A stretch of DNA of 64,000 bases from assembly GCF_024832785.1 (NCBI RefSeq), contig NZ_CP116615.1:124001-188000 (forward strand). The letters are read 5' to 3'. Below, piece by piece: positions 45,070-54,686 of this stretch. Below the pieces are notes generated by a model. That model saw only the letters and a program-made list of their open reading frames with translations, was not told the origin of the DNA and did not search any database. Made by a program: the position numbers and the translations under genes. The first letter of the stretch is position 1, and each line of letters begins with the position of its first letter. The stretch comes from Fontisphaera persica. GTDB taxonomy: Bacteria > Verrucomicrobiota > Verrucomicrobiia > Limisphaerales > Fontisphaeraceae.

Positions 45070-46098
45070 ATGAAAGCCTTGGTAAAACAATATGATCGGC
45101 CGGGACTCTGGCTGACCGATGTGCCGGAGCCGGAGGTGGGGTTGAACGATGTGCTGATTCGCGTGGAGCGGACCGGGATATGCGGGACGGATTTGCACAT
45201 TTACAAGTGGGATGAGTGGGCGCGCCGGACCATACCGGTGCCGATGGTGGTGGGGCATGAATTTGTGGGAGAGGTGGTGGCGGTGGGGGCAAATGTGGTG
45301 GATTTTCGGCCGGGGGACGTGGTCAGCGCTGAAGGGCACGTGGTGTGCGGGCGGTGCCGGAACTGCCTGGCGGGGCGGCGGCACTTGTGCAAGGACACGC
45401 AGGGCATCGGGGTGAATCGGACGGGCGCCTTTGCGGAGTACATTGCGGTGCCCATGACCAATGTGTGGCATCATCAGACGGGGATAGACCGGGAGGTGGC
45501 GGCGATCTTCGATCCGTTTGGCAATGCAGTGCACACCGCCCTGTCGTTTGATGTGCTGGGGGAGGATGTGCTCATCACAGGGGCGGGGCCGATTGGCATC
45601 ATGGCTGCCGCCGTGGTGCGGCATGCGGGGGCGCGGTATGTGGTGGTGACGGATTTGAACGAGTATCGGCTGGAGCTGGCCCGGCGGATGGGGGCGACGC
45701 TGGCCATCAATCCCCAAAAAGAGCGGCTGGCGGAGGTGCAGCGGCGGCTGGGGATGAAGGAGGGGTTTGACGTGGGGCTGGAGATGTCAGGCAGCGAGGC
45801 GGCGTTGCGGGAGATGATAGACAACATGTGCCATGGGGGAAAAATCGCCATGCTGGGCATTCCGCCGGCAGGGATGACGATTGACTGGAACAAGGTGGTG
45901 TTCAACATGCTGACGATCAAGGGCATTTATGGGCGGGAGATGTATGAGACGTGGTACAAGATGACGGTGATGCTCGAGAGCGGGCTGAACATCAAACCGG
46001 TGATTACGCATCGTTTTCATTACACGGAGTTTGAGTGCGGGTTTGAGGTGATGCTGTCGGGCCAGTCCGGCAAGGTGGTATTGTCGTGGAAGGATTAA
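45070..46098 (+). CDS. tdh: L-threonine 3-dehydrogenase
   Basis: 342 residues from the ATG at 45070; the usual length is 341. Zinc ligands are Cys38 ([17 protein letters not shown]), His63 and Glu64 (GHEFVGEVV), and the structural-zinc cysteines are in [15 protein letters not shown]. The Rossmann motif [12 protein letters not shown] is present, as is [16 protein letters not shown]. It oxidises L-threonine to 2-amino-3-ketobutyrate with NAD+. kbl follows after 2 nt, so the unstable product is passed on at once. Confidence 0.96.
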   Translation: MKALVKQYDRPGLWLTDVPEPEVGLNDVLIRVERTGICGTDLHIYKWDEWARRTIPVPMVVGHEFVGEVVAVGANVVDFRPGDVVSAEGHVVCGRCRNCLAGRRHLCKDTQGIGVNRTGAFAEYIAVPMTNVWHHQTGIDREVAAIFDPFGNAVHTALSFDVLGEDVLITGAGPIGIMAAAVVRHAGARYVVVTDLNEYRLELARRMGATLAINPQKERLAEVQRRLGMKEGFDVGLEMSGSEAALREMIDNMCHGGKIAMLGIPPAGMTIDWNKVVFNMLTIKGIYGREMYETWYKMTVMLESGLNIKPVITHRFHYTEFECGFEVMLSGQSGKVVLSWKD

Positions 46099-46100
46099 GC

Positions 46101-47279
46101 ATGTACGGCGAATTTCAGGCGCATCTGCAAAGGCAACTGGCCGGAGTGGAGGCGGCCGGGTTGACGAAACGCGAGCGGGTCATCACCACGGCGCAGGGGA
46201 CATGGATTCGAGTAAATGAGGGGCCACCGGTGCTCAACCTGTGCGCCAACAACTACCTGGGCCTGGCGCAGCATCCGGAGGTGTTGGCGGCGGCGCGGGC
46301 CGGGCTTGAGCGGTGGGGGTATGGTCTGGCCAGCGTGCGTTTTATTTGTGGAACGCAGGCGGCGCATCGGGAGCTGGAGCGGCGGCTGACGGAGTTTTTG
46401 GGGACGGAGGACACCGTCCTTTACTCTTCCTGTTTTGACGCCAATGGAGGGCTGTTTGAAACCCTGCTGGGCGAGGAGGATGCCGTCATTTCGGATGAAT
46501 TGAATCATGCAAGCATCATTGACGGCATCCGCCTCTGCAAGGCACGGCGTTACCGTTACCGGAATAACGACGTGGCCGATTTGGAGGCAAAATTGCAGGA
46601 GGCGCAAGGGGCGCGCTTCCGGCTCATCGCCACGGACGGCGTGTTTTCGATGGATGGGACGATGGCCAACCTGCCGGTGATATGCGATTTGGCGGAGCGT
46701 TATGGAGCACTGGTGATGGTGGATGATTCCCATGCGGTGGGCTTCATGGGGGCGCGGGGGCGGGGCACGCCGGAGTATTGCGGGGTGATGGGGCGGGTGG
46801 ACATCCTGACGGGGACGCTGGGCAAGGCGCTGGGCGGGGCCAGCGGCGGTTACACCAGCGGGCGGCGCGAAATCATTGAGTACCTGCGGCAGCGGTCGCG
46901 GCCTTATTTGTTTTCCAACACCCTGGCGCCGGTGGTGGTGGCGGGAGCATTGAAGGCGCTGGAGTTGCTGGCGCAATCCACCGAACTGCGGGACAGGCTG
47001 GAGGAAAATACGCGCTATTTCCGCGCGGGGCTGGAACGACTGGGGTATGAGGTGATTCCGGGCGTGCATCCCATTTGTCCCATCATGCTGGGGGATGCCA
47101 GCCGGGCGGTGCGAATGGCGGAGGCGTTGTTGGAGCGGCGGGTGTATGTGGTGGGTTTTTCGTATCCAGTGGTGCCGCAGGGCCGGGCGCGCATTCGCAC
47201 GCAGGTTTCCGCGGCGCACACGCGGGAGGACCTGGCGTTTGCCCTGGAGCAGTTGGCAGCGGTCAAGAGCATGGTATGA
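46101..47279 (+). CDS. kbl: 2-amino-3-ketobutyrate CoA ligase (glycine C-acetyltransferase)
   Basis: 392 residues from the ATG at 46101. The PLP lysine is Lys242 in [19 protein letters not shown]. Other family marks are [31 protein letters not shown] and [16 protein letters not shown]. With CoA it cleaves 2-amino-3-ketobutyrate to glycine and acetyl-CoA. It forms a two-gene operon with tdh, the standard threonine degradation pair. Confidence 0.96.
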   Translation: MYGEFQAHLQRQLAGVEAAGLTKRERVITTAQGTWIRVNEGPPVLNLCANNYLGLAQHPEVLAAARAGLERWGYGLASVRFICGTQAAHRELERRLTEFLGTEDTVLYSSCFDANGGLFETLLGEEDAVISDELNHASIIDGIRLCKARRYRYRNNDVADLEAKLQEAQGARFRLIATDGVFSMDGTMANLPVICDLAERYGALVMVDDSHAVGFMGARGRGTPEYCGVMGRVDILTGTLGKALGGASGGYTSGRREIIEYLRQRSRPYLFSNTLAPVVVAGALKALELLAQSTELRDRLEENTRYFRAGLERLGYEVIPGVHPICPIMLGDASRAVRMAEALLERRVYVVGFSYPVVPQGRARIRTQVSAAHTREDLAFALEQLAAVKSMV

Positions 47280-47374
47280 GAGGCCGCCTCGAGGTGGTGG
47301 GGGGCAGCAGTTTGGGTGGGAAACGTGGAGCGCTTCTCGTTGTCAAGGAGGGGGCGGCTTGGCATAGTGCGGGC

Positions 47375-49783
47375 ATGAAATACGCCCGCGTCTGTCTTGG
47401 CCTGGTTTTGGCAGGGTGTTGGCTGGGTGCGCCGTCCCAAAGCGCCGAGTTGAAGGTGTCCAATCGGGAACCCGTGCCCGGGGAGGTAGGATACCGGCCG
47501 GCAAATGGGAGTGTGTCGCGGCTCAACCCGCCCTCGTTAATCTGGCTGCATGAGCCGGCGGCGGTGAAGTATCTGGTGCAATGGTCAACGCGGGAGGATT
47601 TTCAGCAGGCTGATGGAGCGGCGGGTTTTGTGTGGAACACGTACACGCACCACACGCCTTGGGCGCCGGGCAAGTATTACTGGCGTTATGCTTTCGTCAA
47701 CAAAAGCGGGCAAACGTCCTCGTGGAGTGTGGTGCGTTCGGTAACGGTGCCAGCGGAAGCCAAGCCTTTTCCCATGCCCACCCGCGCCCAGCAACGGGAG
47801 CGCGTGCCCCGGGAGCACCCGCGCTTGTTCATGCGGCCGGAAGATTTGCCGCGTCTGCGCCAACTGGCCCTGGCCGGGCGTGATGCGCAGGGACGGTTGT
47901 CGGCGGAAGCGGAAGAATTTGCGCGATTGCGCGCAGCCGCGGACAAGTACATCGCCGCGGGGCCGACGCCCGAGCCGGACAAGATGGGATCGGCCTTGGA
48001 CAAGGACAACGCCGAGTTGGTGAAGTACTGGTGGCCGAATCGGGAGCAGACCATGCGGGCGTGCCAGGAGGCGGAGACGATCGCCTTTGTCCATCTGATC
48101 ACTCAGGAGAAGAAATACGCCGAGGCGGCGCGGCGGTGGATCATGCATCTGGCCGCGTGGAATCCGGACGGGCCGACGAATTTCCGCACGAATTGCGAGG
48201 CGGCCAAGCCGTTGTTGTATCGGCTGCCGCGGGCGTATGATTGGGCGTATGACGCGTTGTCCCCGGCGGAGCGTGAAACGGTGCGCAAAGTCATGCTACG
48301 GCGGGTGACGGATGCGTGGAATAGCGGGGAGGTGGCGCAGGGCACGGGGCACTTGAACCGGCCTTACAACAGTCACGGCAACCGCACGTGGCACAAGATT
48401 GGCGAGTGCGCCATCGCGATGTTGGGCGAGCTGCCGGAGGCGGAGACGTGGCTGGATTACGCGGTAAACAAGTTTTACGCGTGTTACCCGGTGTGGGCGG
48501 ACGATGATGGGGGCTGGCATGAGGGGCTGAGTTATTGGAGCGGCTATATGAGCAAGGCGGTGTGGTGGCTGCAAGTAGCGCAGTCGGCCTTGAAGATAGA
48601 TGGGTTGCAGAAACCGTTTTTTGACCAGGTGGGGGATTTTGCGCTGTACGTGGCGCCGCCCTTCACGCCCAACAGCGGGTTTGGCGATTTATCCTATCGC
48701 CCGCCCTCCAGCGGGGTGGGGGGCATGATGGAGTACTTCATTCGCGCCCAGGCGGGGCGGCCGGAGGGGCGGAATGCGGGTTACTGGCATTGGTGGGTGG
48801 AGCAGCACAAAATGGGGCGCGAGGGGGGGATTCTGGGTTTTTTGTACCGGGCCAATCTGCCGCCACTGCCGCCAGCGCGGCCGCCCGTGGATGTGCCGAC
48901 TTCCAAAATATTTCATGGAATTGGCGTGGCCAGCCTGCATACGACGTTGCTGGACAGCCGGGAGGACATTCACTTTTTATTCAAGTCGAGTCCATTCGGC
49001 ACGCAGAGCCATGGCCACAATCCGCACAACACGTTTCAACTCAACGCCTTTGGGGAGGAGTTGTTGATGACCTGCGGGTACCGGGACTTGCACGGGAGCC
49101 GCTTTCATTATCAATGGGTTCACAGCACGCGGGCCCACAATGGCGTGCTGGTGGATGGCGAGGGGCAGATTAAACATACGCCGGCGCCACATGGCCGGAT
49201 TGCCGCGGAAAAGTTGACGCCGGCCTGGGATTACCTCATGGGCGATGCCACGCCGGCGTATGGGGGGCGGTTGACGCGGGCGCATCGGCACGTGGCGTTT
49301 TTGAAGCAGGGTCTGATTGTCCTGTACGATGATTTGGTGGCAGTCAAACCGGCGACATATCAGTTTATGTTGCATGCGGCCAGGGAATTTACGGTGGATG
49401 CAGCGCAGAACACCTTGCGGTTGGAGCAGCCGCGGGCGGGAGTGGTGGTGAAGTACCTGCCGCCCATGCCATTGGCTTTTCGGCAATGGGATGGGTACGA
49501 TCCAAAACCGACGCGGGATTTCCCGAATCAATGGCATGTGGAGGCGGGCACACAGGCGCCGTTGCCGGCGTTGGGCATGTTGACAGTGATGGTGCCTTAT
49601 CGCGCCGGGCAGGCGCCGGTGTGGACGGCGGCGCGGCTGGAAAGTGCCACTGCGGCAGGTGTGCGGGTGACCGTGGCAGGGAAACGATATTTGGTGGGTT
49701 TTCGCAAGGCCGGCGTGCCGAATGCAGCGACCCTGGAGAACGTCCAATTTGACGAGCCCGTGTTGGTGCGGGAAGAAAACTAA
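47375..49783 (+). CDS. Heparinase II/III-like polysaccharide lyase with DUF4962 N-terminal domain
   Basis: 802 residues from the ATG at 47375, which gives a signal peptide (MKYARVCLGLVLAGCWLGAP); the frame is open for 100 codons upstream, overlapping kbl. An N-terminal DUF4962-type/FN3-like region (VSRLNPPSLIWLHEP, YYWRYAFVNKSGQTSSWSVV) precedes the (alpha/alpha) toroid (PRLFMRPEDLPRLRQL, RLPRAYDWAYDALSPAERET, YNSHGNRTWHKIGECA, GGWHEGLSYWSGYMSKA). The beta-sheet domain carries SHGHNPHNTFQLNAFGEELL. The His/Tyr set is of heparinase II/III type. Likely substrate is an acidic polysaccharide. Confidence 0.85.
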   Translation: MKYARVCLGLVLAGCWLGAPSQSAELKVSNREPVPGEVGYRPANGSVSRLNPPSLIWLHEPAAVKYLVQWSTREDFQQADGAAGFVWNTYTHHTPWAPGKYYWRYAFVNKSGQTSSWSVVRSVTVPAEAKPFPMPTRAQQRERVPREHPRLFMRPEDLPRLRQLALAGRDAQGRLSAEAEEFARLRAAADKYIAAGPTPEPDKMGSALDKDNAELVKYWWPNREQTMRACQEAETIAFVHLITQEKKYAEAARRWIMHLAAWNPDGPTNFRTNCEAAKPLLYRLPRAYDWAYDALSPAERETVRKVMLRRVTDAWNSGEVAQGTGHLNRPYNSHGNRTWHKIGECAIAMLGELPEAETWLDYAVNKFYACYPVWADDDGGWHEGLSYWSGYMSKAVWWLQVAQSALKIDGLQKPFFDQVGDFALYVAPPFTPNSGFGDLSYRPPSSGVGGMMEYFIRAQAGRPEGRNAGYWHWWVEQHKMGREGGILGFLYRANLPPLPPARPPVDVPTSKIFHGIGVASLHTTLLDSREDIHFLFKSSPFGTQSHGHNPHNTFQLNAFGEELLMTCGYRDLHGSRFHYQWVHSTRAHNGVLVDGEGQIKHTPAPHGRIAAEKLTPAWDYLMGDATPAYGGRLTRAHRHVAFLKQGLIVLYDDLVAVKPATYQFMLHAAREFTVDAAQNTLRLEQPRAGVVVKYLPPMPLAFRQWDGYDPKPTRDFPNQWHVEAGTQAPLPALGMLTVMVPYRAGQAPVWTAARLESATAAGVRVTVAGKRYLVGFRKAGVPNAATLENVQFDEPVLVREEN

Positions 49784-49794
49784 GCAACCGTCGC

Positions 49795-51678
49795 ATGAGA
49801 AAAATGCACATCTTAACTCGCGGCTTCATTGCCAGCTTGGGGGTGGTTTGTCTCCTCTCCACCGCACAAGCTCCGGCTGCGGAACTTATTCCCACTCCCA
49901 AGGCGCAGGAAATTCTGGCACGGCTGAAGCCGGGGCACCCGCGGTTGTTGACCGATGCCGCGGGCTTCGAGCGATTGAAAAAGGAGATTCCCAACCAGCC
50001 GGACTTGCAGCGGTATTTCAACCGGGTGCAGGAGGATGCACGGGGCATGCTGAAGCAGGCGCCTTCACAGTACCAGATTCCCGATGGTTTGCGGCTGCTC
50101 GATACCAGCCGGCGGGTGATGAATCGTGTGTATGCGCTGGCGATGATGTACCGGTTGGAGGGCGATAAGGAATTTGCCGAAAGGGCATGGCAGGAGTTGG
50201 AGACCGCCGCGGGTTTCAAGGATTGGAATCCCCGGCATTTCCTGGACACGGCGGAGATGACCCATGCCTTTGCGATTGGCTATGACTGGCTTTATGACTA
50301 TTGGACGCCGGAGCGGCGGCAGGTCCTGGTGAAGGCGGTGGCGGAGCTGGGCTTCAAGCCGGCATTGGAGATTTACCGGAAAAACACGGGCTGGACGCGG
50401 GCGCGGCATAATTGGAATCAGGTGTGCAACGGGGGCATGGGGATGGGGGCGCTGGCGATGGGCGAGGTGTTGCCGGCCGAGGCCGGGGAAATTCTGGAAG
50501 CGGCATTAAAATCCATTCAACTGCCCATGGCCGAGTACGGCCCGGATGGCGCCTGGGCCGAGGGGCCGGGCTATTGGAATTATGCCACCTCATATAATGT
50601 GGTGTTTTTGGCGGGGCTGGAATCGGCGTTGGGGACGGATTTTGGTTTGTCCCAAATCCCGGGCTTCTCTGAAGCGGGGACCTTTCCCATTTACGCCACC
50701 GGCCCCTCGGGGAGGGCGTTCAACTACGCTGATGCGGGTGAGGGTGGCATTCGGTCGCCCTCGATGTTCTGGCTGGCGCGGAAATTCAACCGCCCGGAAT
50801 ATGCTTGGTATCAGCGGCAGGTGGCCTATGGCAGCGCCCAGGATTTGCTGTGGTACGACGGGCGGGGGCAGAAGCCCACGGCCATGAACCTGCCATTGGA
50901 CAAATATTTCCGCAACGCCGAGGTGGTGACCATGCGCAGCGATTGGGAGGGACGCGAGGCTTTGTGGGTGGGCTTCAAGGCCGGAGATAACAAGGCCAAC
51001 CATAGCAATTTGGATTTGGGCAGTTTTGTGCTGGAGGCGCTGGGCTACCGGTGGGCGGTGGACTTGGGAGCGGACAATTACAATTTGCCGGGCTACTTCG
51101 GCAAACAGCGTTGGACATATTACCGGTTGCGCGCGGAGGCGCACAACACGCTGGTGATTAACCCGGGGGAAGGGCCGGATCAGGTTCCCACGGCTGAAAC
51201 GAAAATCATCAAGTACCAGTCCTCGCCGAATCGGGCAGTGGCAGTGGCGGATTTGACGTCCACGTACGCGCCACAGGCCCAGAGTGTGCAGCGAGGGATG
51301 GCGATGCTGGAGCGGCGGCGGGTGTTGGTGCAGGATGAGGTGAAAGCAGCACAACCTGCTACAGTTTGGTGGTTTATGACGACGCCGGCGCAAATTCGCA
51401 TTGAAAAAGACGGCCGCACGGCGCACCTGACGCAGGGGAAAGCGGAGTTGCGGGTGATGCTATTGTCCCCTGCGGGGGCGCAGTTTACGGTGATGGATGC
51501 CGTGCCGTTGCCGACGTCTCCCCATCCTGAGGGACAACGTAAAAACACGGGCGTTCGTAAATTGACCATTCACTTGAAGGACGTGACGGACCTGCGACTG
51601 GCGGTGTTGCTGGTGCCGGTCAGCGGTGAGCCGGTGCCGCAGGTAATTCCATCGCTTGTCCCGTTGAGCCAGTGGTAG
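49795..51678 (+). CDS. Heparinase II/III family protein
   Basis: 627 residues with a signal peptide (LTRGFIASLGVVCLLSTAQA). The toroid begins HPRLLTDAAGFERLKKEI and includes MTHAFAIGYDWLYDYWTPER, RHNWNQVCNGGMGMGAL and GAWAEGPGYWNYATSYNVVF. The beta domain includes NKANHSNLDLGSFVLEALGY and LRAEAHNTLVINPGEG. The His and Tyr positions match heparinase II/III lyases. It lies 11 nt after the first lyase gene; the pair probably acts on the same glycan. Confidence 0.88.
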   Translation: MRKMHILTRGFIASLGVVCLLSTAQAPAAELIPTPKAQEILARLKPGHPRLLTDAAGFERLKKEIPNQPDLQRYFNRVQEDARGMLKQAPSQYQIPDGLRLLDTSRRVMNRVYALAMMYRLEGDKEFAERAWQELETAAGFKDWNPRHFLDTAEMTHAFAIGYDWLYDYWTPERRQVLVKAVAELGFKPALEIYRKNTGWTRARHNWNQVCNGGMGMGALAMGEVLPAEAGEILEAALKSIQLPMAEYGPDGAWAEGPGYWNYATSYNVVFLAGLESALGTDFGLSQIPGFSEAGTFPIYATGPSGRAFNYADAGEGGIRSPSMFWLARKFNRPEYAWYQRQVAYGSAQDLLWYDGRGQKPTAMNLPLDKYFRNAEVVTMRSDWEGREALWVGFKAGDNKANHSNLDLGSFVLEALGYRWAVDLGADNYNLPGYFGKQRWTYYRLRAEAHNTLVINPGEGPDQVPTAETKIIKYQSSPNRAVAVADLTSTYAPQAQSVQRGMAMLERRRVLVQDEVKAAQPATVWWFMTTPAQIRIEKDGRTAHLTQGKAELRVMLLSPAGAQFTVMDAVPLPTSPHPEGQRKNTGVRKLTIHLKDVTDLRLAVLLVPVSGEPVPQVIPSLVPLSQW

Positions 51679-51683
51679 GGAGG

Positions 51684-52322
51684 CTATTTGAGGTATTTTA
51701 GCAGGATAAAGCCTCCAATTAAGAGGACCATGAAGAGAATGGCCAGGCGGTCGAAGTGTTTTTCAATGAAATCCTTCATGCGCGGGCCAAACCAGTAAAG
51801 CAGACCGGCCACGGCAAAAAACCGCAGACCCCGCCCGACAATGGAGGCGATGAGGAATTGGGCGAGGTCAAATTTGAAGACGCCGGAAGCGATGGTGAAG
51901 ACTTTGTAAGGGATGGGGGTGATGGCTGCGGCCAGGTTGCCCCAGAAGCCATATTCATCATACCAGGTTTTGATTTTGGCCATGACGGCCTCGCCGTGGT
52001 AGGCGCGCACAATGGGTTCGCCGATTAAATCATAGCCCCAGAGGCCGATGGCGTAACCGCCCAAGCCGCCCAGCACTGACCCTACTGTGCATATCAAGGC
52101 GAAGCGGAAGGATTTGGAGGGCGCCCCCACGCACAGGGCGATGAGGAGAACATCGGGGGGGATGGGGAAAAAGGAGGACTCGGCAAAGGCGAGAATAAAC
52201 AAGGCCAATGCGCCATGGGGCCGCTCGGCCCAGCTAATGGTCCAATGGTACAGGCGGCGAATGAGGTGAGGCCGCTGCGTGGCTGTCACTGCGGGTTCGG
52301 TGGCGTTTTGTAAATTGTTCAC
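51684..52322 (-). CDS. DedA/YqaA-type VTT membrane protein
   Basis: 212 residues with several membrane segments. The VTT/DedA marks are FAESSFFPIPPDVLLIALCV, GSVLGGLGGYAIGLWGYDL and NLAAAITPIPYKVFTIASGV followed by FLIASIVGRGLRFF. The family moves lipids or supports membrane homeostasis. It ends 5 nt from the convergent lyase gene. The N-terminus is longer than the minimal DedA and polar. Confidence 0.88.
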   Translation of the reverse strand: MNNLQNATEPAVTATQRPHLIRRLYHWTISWAERPHGALALFILAFAESSFFPIPPDVLLIALCVGAPSKSFRFALICTVGSVLGGLGGYAIGLWGYDLIGEPIVRAYHGEAVMAKIKTWYDEYGFWGNLAAAITPIPYKVFTIASGVFKFDLAQFLIASIVGRGLRFFAVAGLLYWFGPRMKDFIEKHFDRLAILFMVLLIGGFILLKYLK

Positions 52323-52759
52323 TGGGCGAGAGGAGAAAGGAATCGCCCGAGGGTGTCAAGCCGGCGATTGGCGGGCTGGATGGGTTGGCGGATGGCGTTT
52401 GGTGGGGGACAAGCCGTGACTTCCGGGGCGTGGTTGTCGGTGTGGAGGTAAGCATGGCCCCTTGTTCAGGTCTGGCCCTTGCTGAGAGGAGAGAAAAAGG
52501 GCGACAAGGGGTGAAGCGAAAAGGCGGGTGGGTAGATTGCCGCAATAATTCAGCTTGGTGGCATTGAGCCTGCTTTTAGCGGCCATGAGAAAACCTACGT
52601 GAATGGGCCGTTTATTCACCGCATAATAAGATTGCGGCAGATTGGCAGTTTTGCTTAAATTAGACAGGATTTTGCCAAGGGAAGGGCCCGTGGACGTGCG
52701 TTGATTGGGTGAAATGGGCCGCGGACCTTTGGTAGGGCAGGATATTTTAGTTAATCTTT
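52323..52759. other. Non-coding region ahead of the exopolysaccharide operon
   Basis: 437 bp with no convincing gene; short frames on both strands have no family features and lack ribosome-binding sites. The right half is AT-richer and probably holds the promoter of the exopolysaccharide operon, but no confident -35/-10 pair was identified. Confidence 0.5.
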
Positions 52760-53977
52760 ATGATGGTTCAATGGCGGGGAATAATCGCCGGGTTAGCCCT
52801 TTTGACCGGTGGGGTAACGGCCTTTGCTCAGCGGGCGGAGTATTTGCCGTTGGAGCTGCTGGACCCTTCGCGTCCGGAGGGCGGCATCCGGTTGTGGAAA
52901 TTCGACTTGTACCCTAGTGTCTCAGCCGGAGGGGAATACAACGACAACGTCACCTATCTCCGCACGGGGGGGAGCAGTGATTTTGTGTGGTCGCTTTCGC
53001 CTAGCATTACGGCAGTGGCGGGGACGGTCAAACGGTTGAGCCTGACCTACACGCCGAGCGCGCATTTTTACACGCGTAACAGTGATTACACGCGCTTGAA
53101 TCATGGCGCGAGCTTGGGGCTGGCGTGGCCGATGGCCAAGCTGTCGCTCAATTTTGGGGCCACCTACAGCGACACGCTAAGCGCTGATGTGGTGGTGGGC
53201 AGCATGGCACAAAGCCGCAGTTTGTCGCTCACCGTGGGCGCCAGTTATCCTTGGACCGAGAAAATCAGCACCTCGCACAATGTCCGGTTTTCCTTTCAGG
53301 ATTACGGCAATTATTACGGGACGGCGGCGGTGCCGTCGGGTGGTCTGATTGGCTACCTGGACTGGGGGACGGACCATTGGGCGCGATACCGGTATTCAGA
53401 GAAGACCGGTTTCAGTTTGGGGGTTTCGGTGGGGCAGCAAAATGCCCAGCGCAATGGGGTGGATTCGGTTTATGAGCGCGTGCTGGCCAGTGTGGACTAC
53501 AGCATTACCGAGAAACTGAGCGCCACGCTGGCGGTGGGGCCGGAATTTCGGCAGTACAGCGGGGACACGAAGGATTCCCTTGGACTGACGTTCAATGCGT
53601 CTGGTTCCTGGCAGCCCACCGACCGGACGGGTTTTAGCCTGAGTGCCAACCGGTCGCAAACCCCCTCCCCCATCGTGGGCGGCGAGAATTATGTGAATAC
53701 ATCGGTCAGCTTGGGGGTTACGCAGCGGCTGTTTGACCGGATTGGCGCCAATGCGAGCATTGGGTATAGTAATGTCAGTTCGGGCAAAAGCGCTGCTGGC
53801 GCCAGCACCGGCCGCGATGATGATTATATTTTTGGGCGGATTGGCTTTAGCCTGGTGTTTGCCCGGAAGTGGTCGTTCAGCGTGCATTATGAGCGGCGGG
53901 AAAGTCTTTCGGACAATACTGCGAGTTACGCGTTCAGCAACAACCGGGCGGGATTTGATCTCACCTGGCGGTATTAG
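52760..53977 (+). CDS. Outer-membrane beta-barrel protein of the exopolysaccharide locus
   Basis: 405 residues with a signal peptide (WRGIIAGLALLTGGVTAFAQ). The mature chain is a run of alternating amphipathic strands with Tyr/Trp/Phe belts (for example FDLYPSVSAGGEYNDNVTYL, LSLTYTPSAHFYTRNSDYTR, SFSVHYERRE) and ends in an aromatic residue (DLTWRY), as outer-membrane barrels do. Located first in a block with Wza- and Wzc-like genes, it is probably the outer-membrane partner for glycan export. The family was not assigned further. Confidence 0.8.
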   Translation: MMVQWRGIIAGLALLTGGVTAFAQRAEYLPLELLDPSRPEGGIRLWKFDLYPSVSAGGEYNDNVTYLRTGGSSDFVWSLSPSITAVAGTVKRLSLTYTPSAHFYTRNSDYTRLNHGASLGLAWPMAKLSLNFGATYSDTLSADVVVGSMAQSRSLSLTVGASYPWTEKISTSHNVRFSFQDYGNYYGTAAVPSGGLIGYLDWGTDHWARYRYSEKTGFSLGVSVGQQNAQRNGVDSVYERVLASVDYSITEKLSATLAVGPEFRQYSGDTKDSLGLTFNASGSWQPTDRTGFSLSANRSQTPSPIVGGENYVNTSVSLGVTQRLFDRIGANASIGYSNVSSGKSAAGASTGRDDDYIFGRIGFSLVFARKWSFSVHYERRESLSDNTASYAFSNNRAGFDLTWRY

Positions 53978-53990
53978 GCAGGCTGGTTTC

Positions 53991-54677
53991 ATGATGAGTT
54001 CACTTGCTTCGAAGAGTGCATGGCGGCCCCGAATGGTGGTGGGGCTGTTTGTCTTTTGTTTGGCGGTGTTATGGGTTTTGGGCCAGACAACTACAGGCAC
54101 CCGCACCAATGCCGCAGCCAATGCGGGAGGGGCGGGCGGCACCAACGAGCTTTATCGGTTGGGCATTGGGGATATTTTGTCGGTCAAGGTGTACCGCGAG
54201 GAGGATTTGACGGCACAGGTGATGGTCAATCCTGATGGCATGATCAACCTGCAATTGATAGGGCCAGTGAAGGTGGCCGGGATGACCTTGTTGGATGTGA
54301 ACAAGGTGGTGCGGGATTTGTACGCGAAGGACTATTTGGTTAATCCGCATGTGGTGGTGGATATCGTAGAAACCAACCGGCTGCCGGAGAGCGCCATCAC
54401 CAATCAGGTCAATCATTACATCGTCCTGGGCCAGGTCAATCGGCCGGGCACCTATGAAATCCGTGAGGGCGAGACGGTGAATTTGTTGCAGGCCATCGCG
54501 ATTGCCGGCGGCTATACGCGGATTGGCAATCCCAGCAAAATCACCGTAACCCGCCTGGAAGATGGCAAGCCCAATGTCATCAAGCTCGATGCCGAGAAAA
54601 TGTTGCGCGATCGCAGCTCCAAACCGTTTGAAATCAAGCCCGACGATATCATTACCGTTGGGGAGAAAATGTTTTAG
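53991..54677 (+). CDS. Polysaccharide export protein (Wza-like)
   Basis: 228 residues from the ATG at 53991, giving a signal/membrane segment (MVVGLFVFCLAVLWVLGQ); longer frames upstream overlap the barrel gene. It has the Poly_export domain (YRLGIGDILSVKVYREEDL, NPDGMINLQLIGPVKVAGM) and an SLBB domain (VLGQVNRPGTYEIREGETV, AIAGGYTRIGNPSKITVTR). It forms the periplasmic/outer-membrane channel for exopolysaccharide. The lipobox Cys of classic Wza was not seen. The autokinase gene follows after 9 nt. Confidence 0.92.
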   Translation: MMSSLASKSAWRPRMVVGLFVFCLAVLWVLGQTTTGTRTNAAANAGGAGGTNELYRLGIGDILSVKVYREEDLTAQVMVNPDGMINLQLIGPVKVAGMTLLDVNKVVRDLYAKDYLVNPHVVVDIVETNRLPESAITNQVNHYIVLGQVNRPGTYEIREGETVNLLQAIAIAGGYTRIGNPSKITVTRLEDGKPNVIKLDAEKMLRDRSSKPFEIKPDDIITVGEKMF

Positions 54678-54686
54678 CCGTCCTGT

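Noticed and set aside
52356-52619. Short frames in the 437-bp gap before the exopolysaccharide operon.
   Set aside because: No recognisable family, no ribosome-binding site and Pro/Arg-rich composition typical of chance frames.
52640-52660. A sigma-54-like TTGGCAG...TTGC pattern.
   Set aside because: The GG-GC spacing is 7 instead of 10, so it does not meet the -24/-12 rule.
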